A DNA stretch of 21,395 nt, taken from NCBI RefSeq assembly GCF_900091465.1, contig NZ_FMHV01000003.1:1-21395 (forward strand), written 5' to 3'. The translations under genes were made by a program, and so were the position numbers. This DNA comes from Micromonospora rhizosphaerae. Lineage in GTDB: Bacteria; Actinomycetota; Actinomycetes; Mycobacteriales; Micromonosporaceae. Numbering within the stretch: the first letter of the stretch is position 1; the number at the start of each line of letters is the position of its first letter. The notes beneath the pieces were generated by a model. The model had not been told where the DNA came from. It made no database searches and saw only the letters and a list, made by a program, of their open reading frames with translations. Below are positions 17,226-21,395 of the stretch, one piece after another.

Positions 17226-18339
17226 ATGGCCCAGGGTGCACGAACGGCACGTCGACGCTGGCCGCTGGGGCTGGCGGCCCTGCTCACGGTGCTCCTGGTC
17301 GCCTCCGCGCGGTGGTGGTCGGCAAGTTGCTCTCCCGGTCCGCGCCCGCCCCCGGCCCGGTCGCCGGCTCGGCCACCCGGCGCCGGAGACGAGTGCCCCG
17401 GCCAGCCCCACCCCGCCGCCCGGCGCCGACATCACCGGGCCGCTGAACTTCCTCATCGTCGGGGTGGACACCCGGGTCACCGTGCCGGGCTGGGAGCCGC
17501 ACGCCGACGCGGTGATGGTCATGCACGTGGAGCCGGGGCTGAAGCGGGCGTACCTCTTTTCCCTCCCCCGCGACTGGTGGTCGACATCCCGGCCTACCCG
17601 AAGTCCCGGTTACCGGGGCGGCCGGACCAAGCTCACCCATGCGATGAGCTACGGCAGCCGGGTGCCCGGCGACAAGGCCCACCCGAGCACCGCCCAGGGT
17701 TACGAGCTGCTGCGCATCACGGTCAGCCGGTACACCGGGCTGCGCATCGACGCCGGCGCGGTGCTCACCTTCTTCGGCTTCGACCGGCTGATCGACGCCC
17801 TGGGCGGGGTGGACCTCTACATCGACCAGCGGGTCGCCTCGATCCACCGGCGCCCCGACGGGCAGTACCGGCAGCACACCGCCGGCGGGTACGTCGGACC
17901 GCAGATGGTCTACGAGAAGGGCACCCGCCACCTCAACGGCTGGCAGGCGCGGGACTACGCCCGGCAGCGCTACATCGCCGGGGGTGACTACGCGCGGCAG
18001 CGTCACCAGCAGCAGCTGATCCGGGCGCTGGTCCGCAAGATCCTCGACCAGGGGCTGGCCCGGGACCCGGACCGGGTCCAGCAGGTGGTCCGCGCCCTCG
18101 GCAAGACCATGGTGTACGCCGGTGGCGGCACCCGGCTGATCGACTTCGCGTACGCCCTCGGCGGGATGCCCGCAAACGGTCTGGTCCTGGTCGGCCTCCC
18201 CGGCAGCGGGGTGGGCAAGGACGGCGCCTACCGCGGCGAACAACTCCGCCCGGTCGCCCGCCAGTTCTTCACCGAACTCCGCGCCGGCCGCGCCGAGGCG
18301 TTCCTCTCCAGCCACCCGACCCTGCGCGTCAAGACCTGA
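17226..18339 (+). CDS. LytR-CpsA-Psr (LCP) family protein (four frameshifts)
   Basis: Membrane-anchored phosphotransferase family that attaches glycopolymers to peptidoglycan. About 371 residues after repair. A short basic N-terminus precedes one membrane helix (about 13-33, [14 protein letters not shown]). A Pro/Ser-rich spacer leads to the LCP domain from about residue 75 ([55 protein letters not shown]). The conserved DYARQRH segment with Arg residues lies late in the domain. Bases are missing near 17309, 17380 and 17573 and one is extra near 17609; the last two hide the usual SLPRDLVVDIP motif. ATG 17226 has GGGGAAGGGGG about 6 bases upstream. It is convergent with the M1 peptidase gene (6 bases between stops). 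The glycopolymer is unknown. Confidence 0.88.
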
Positions 18340-18345
18340 CCGAGG

Positions 18346-19746
18346 TCAGCGGGGCTTCGGCTCGGCGGGGCGCTCGGCGCCGTAGAGCCAGGCGTCGAAG
18401 AGCGGACGCAGCGGCCGGCCGGCCACCCGTTCGGCGTACGCGACGAAGTCGGCGGTGGTGACGGTGCCGTCCCGGTGCTCGGCCGTCCAGCCGCGCATGA
18501 TGCGGAAGAAGGTGTCGTCGCCGACCGCGCGGCGCAGCGCGTGCACGGCCAGTGCCCCGCGCTTGTAGACGGCGTCGCCGAACATCGCCGGCCGGCCCGG
18601 GTCCACCGACGGCTTGGTCCAGTCGGTCGCCGCGTACTCGGCGATGAAGGCCTCCGCCACGGGGCGTCCGCCGTCGTGCTCGTCCCAGAGCCATTCCGCG
18701 TACGTGGCGAAGCCCTCGTTGAGCCACAGGTCGCTCCACCGGGCCACCGAGACGCTGTCGCCGAACCACTGGTGGGCCAGCTCGTGCGCGACCACGGTGG
18801 TGTTCGGCCGACCGGCGCGGAAGAAGCCCGGCCCGTAGACCGGCCGGGACTGGGTTTCCAGCGCGTACCGGATGCGCTCGTCGGCGATCGCGATGCCCGC
18901 CGTACGCGGCGAACGGTACGGCCCGAAGCGGTCGGTCAGGAAGTCCGCCACCTCCCCGGTCCGGGCGATCGAGGCGGCCGCCGGCCCGTCCGCCGGCAGC
19001 CCGGCGGCGACGCGGTGACCATCGGCTTCCCGGCGTGCGTACCCGTCGACACCCGATAGTTCCCGATCACCAGCGTGGTCAGGTAGCTGGCCATCGGCGA
19101 TCCCTCGGACCAGGTCCAGGTGGTCCAGCCGCCCCGGCTGGTCCGCCGCGCAGCACGCCGTTGCTCAGCGCGGCGAGTCCGTCCGGGACGGTGATCTCCA
19201 GGTCGTAGGTGGCCTTGTCGGACGGGTGGTCGTTGACCGGGAACCAGGTGCTGGCCGACTCCGGCTGGCCGAGGGCGATCGCGCCGTCGGGCGTGGCGAG
19301 GAAGCCGCCGCTGCCCAGCTCGCCGCTGGGCAGCGGTCGCGGCACCCCGGCGTACGCCACGTCGACGGTGAACTGCCTCCCCGACGGCAGCCCGTGCGCC
19401 GGGGTGACGACCAACTCGTTGCCGTCCCGCCGGTGCCTCGCCGGGGCGCCGTCGACGCGTACCTGATCGACGGTGAGGCCGGCGAGGTCCAGGTTGAACC
19501 GGGACAGCCCGGTGGTGGCGGTGGCGGTGACGGTCGCTTCGCCGGTGAGCCGGTCGCTCGCCGGGTCGTAGCGGACCCTCAGCTGGTAGCCGGCCACGTC
19601 GTAGCCGCCGTTGCCGGCCCCCGGCACGTACGGGTCACCCGCGTCGGCCGCCCCGGGGTGGAACCGCTCCTCGTCCGCTGGGTGCACCCACCCAGCACCA
19701 GCGCCCCGACCAGCGCCCGCCGCGCACCAGCCCGACCCCACCTCAC
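18346..19746 (-). CDS. M1-family metallopeptidase, probable lipoprotein (three frameshifts)
   Basis: Zinc aminopeptidase-like protein of about 466 residues after repair. The catalytic HELAHQWFGDSV has the HExxH zinc site; the third ligand Glu follows in WLNEGFATYAEW at the M1 spacing. The N-terminal beta domain (YDVAGYQLRVRYDP, STWFPVNDHPSDKATYDL) is also typical. It lacks the long C-terminal helical domain of large aminopeptidases N, as in other short secreted M1 members. Missing bases near 19688, 19146 and 19011 interrupt the frame. Correcting the first joins GTG 19746 to a signal peptide with lipobox LVLGGC, so the protein is predicted to be anchored outside the membrane. No Shine-Dalgarno sequence is seen, but TAGGCT lies 6 bases upstream. 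It follows guaB3 with a 33-base gap. Confidence 0.88.
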
Positions 19747-19752
19747 CGGCTG

Positions 19753-19758
19753 AGCCTA
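19753..19758 (-). promoter_or_regulatory. Candidate -10 box TAGGCT, leaderless start of M1 peptidase
   Basis: TAGGCT on the minus strand ends 6 bases before the predicted GTG 19746, inside the 33-base gap after guaB3. It could give the peptidase its own transcript despite its position downstream of guaB3. There is no ribosome site in the gap. Confidence 0.4.
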
Positions 19759-19779
19759 AGCCGACGAACTGGGTCGAGG

Positions 19780-20898
19780 TCAGCGGTCAAGGACGAGGCC
19801 GACCTTCTGGAACTCCTTGAGGTCGCGATAGCCGCACTTGGCCATGGCCCGGCGCAGACCGCCGAACAGGTTTGAGCTGGCCGTCGGGCTGGTCGGCCGG
19901 GCCGAAGAGGAGCTGCTCCATCGGGCCGATCGGCTCGTTCGCCACCTCGAACGCGCCGCGCGGCAGCGACGGGTGGCTGGCGGCCGAGTGCCACCAGGCG
20001 CCACCGGCCGGTGCCTCCTCGCAGAGCGAGAGCGGCTCGCCGAGCATCACCGCGTCCGCGCCGCAGCCGAGCGCCTTGGCGATGTCGCCGGAGGTCCGGA
20101 TGTCGCCGTCGGCGATCAGGTGCACGTACCGGCCGCCGGTCTCGTCCAGGTAGTCCCGGCGGGCCGCGGCGGCGTCGGCGATCGCGGTGGCCATCGGCAC
20201 CCGGATGCCGAGCACCGAGTCCGTGGTCGACCAGTCGTCGCCGCCGATGCCGACGATCACGCCGGCCGCGCCGGTCCGCATCAGGTGCAGCGCGGTCTTG
20301 TAGTCGGTGCAGCCGCCGACGATGACCGGCAGGTCGAGGTCGGCGATGAACTCCTTGAGGTTGAGCGGCTCTTCGGTGGTGGAGACGTGCTCGGCGGAGA
20401 CGATGGTGCCCTGGATGACCAGGATGTCCACGCCGGCGTCGAGGATCACCGGGGCGAGCGCCAGGGTGTGCTGCGGGGAGACCCGGACGGCCACCGTGCC
20501 GCCCCCGGCCCGCAGCTCGCGGACCCGCTCGGCGATCAGGTCGGGGCGGATCGGCTCGGCGTACACCTCCTGGAGGCGCTTGGTCGCCCGCGTCTCATCG
20601 TCGAGGGCGGCCAACTCCTCGAGCACCTTGGTCGGGTTCTCGTACCGGGTCCAGAGACCCTCGACGTTGAGCACGCCGAGCCCGCCGAGCTGGTTGAGCC
20701 GGACCGCCGAGGACGGGCTCATGGTGGCGTCGGAGGGGTGCCCGACGCAGGGGATGCCGAACTGGTACGCGTCGAGCTGCCACGCGGTCGAGACGTCGTC
20801 GACGTCCCGGGTCCGGCGGCTCGGCACGATGGCGATGTCGTCCAGGTGGTAGCCGCGCTGCGCGGTCTTGCCCAGCCGATCTCGACCACGTCACGCAT
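19780..20898 (-). CDS. guaB3: GuaB3 family IMP dehydrogenase-related protein (two frameshifts)
   Basis: IMP dehydrogenase/GMP reductase-like TIM barrel of 372 residues after repair, matching GuaB3 length. No CBS domains are present. Phosphate- and nucleotide-binding stretches are visible (GGCTDYKTALHLMRTGAAG, GDIAKALGCGADAVMLG). At the loop where IMP dehydrogenases carry the catalytic Cys (usually SxCTTR), this protein has DDWSTTD, with Ser near residue 224 and no Cys. Its biochemical role is therefore uncertain. One base is missing near 20874, hiding the start MRDVVEIGLGKTAQRG; one A is extra near 19873, hiding the end NLFGGLRRAMAKCGY. ATG 20898 has GGAG about 8 bases upstream. It lies 28 bases after guaB2 on the same strand, so the two are cotranscribed. 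Confidence 0.93.
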
Positions 20899-20926
20899 GG
20901 GGGACTCCAGGTGGTTGGGGGGATGA

Positions 20927-21395
<469 letters not shown>

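Overview
The window is very GC-rich (about 70%), with codon third positions almost always G or C. Gene content points to a filamentous actinobacterium, most likely Micromonosporaceae; this is inferred from family resemblance and gene order, not from a marker gene. The order guaB2-guaB3 with a cholesterol-oxidase-like GMC gene and guaA nearby recalls the mycobacterial guaB2-guaB3-choD-guaA region.

Layout. (1) 1-2467, minus strand: an oligopeptide-type ABC importer, with a solute-binding lipoprotein and the first permease separated by a strong hairpin. (2) 2897-3631, plus: a PIG-L deacetylase. (3) 3641-8161: an envelope-stress-like module. A PspC-domain histidine kinase and LuxR-type response regulator (minus, stop/start overlap) diverge from a two-gene operon for a large PspC/LiaF-like membrane protein and a small two-helix membrane protein (plus). 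(4) 8406-10710: phosphatidylserine decarboxylase (plus, with an unusual N-terminal domain) and phosphatidylserine synthase (minus), convergent on a perfect bidirectional terminator. (5) 10983-13192, minus: two paralogous proteins, each with two Nudix domains. (6) 13337-13750, plus: a second, small PspC protein. (7) 13758-21395: guaA, a choD-like oxidoreductase, a LytR-CpsA-Psr protein (plus), an M1-family lipoprotein peptidase, guaB3, and the C-terminal part of guaB2.

How the genes may work together. The PspC kinase/regulator pair probably senses membrane state. Both PspC effector genes carry the same 11-bp-period direct repeat (TCAGGG-N5-TCAGGG) in their upstream regions, so they may form one small regulon. 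psd and pssA make phosphatidylethanolamine in two steps, and pssA has a long leader that appears to contain two overlapping mini-ORFs. guaB2 and guaA make GMP from IMP; guaB3 is a CBS-less paralogue without the expected catalytic cysteine.

Quality. About 26 single-base frameshifts are needed to read known proteins through. They fall only in 1-4.4 kb and 16.6-21.4 kb, hit essential genes (guaB2), and often sit in short G or C runs. The middle 12 kb has none. I read them as sequencing or assembly errors and annotate the affected genes as whole genes with approximate shift positions. I saw no tRNA, rRNA, insertion sequence, CRISPR array or phage gene.
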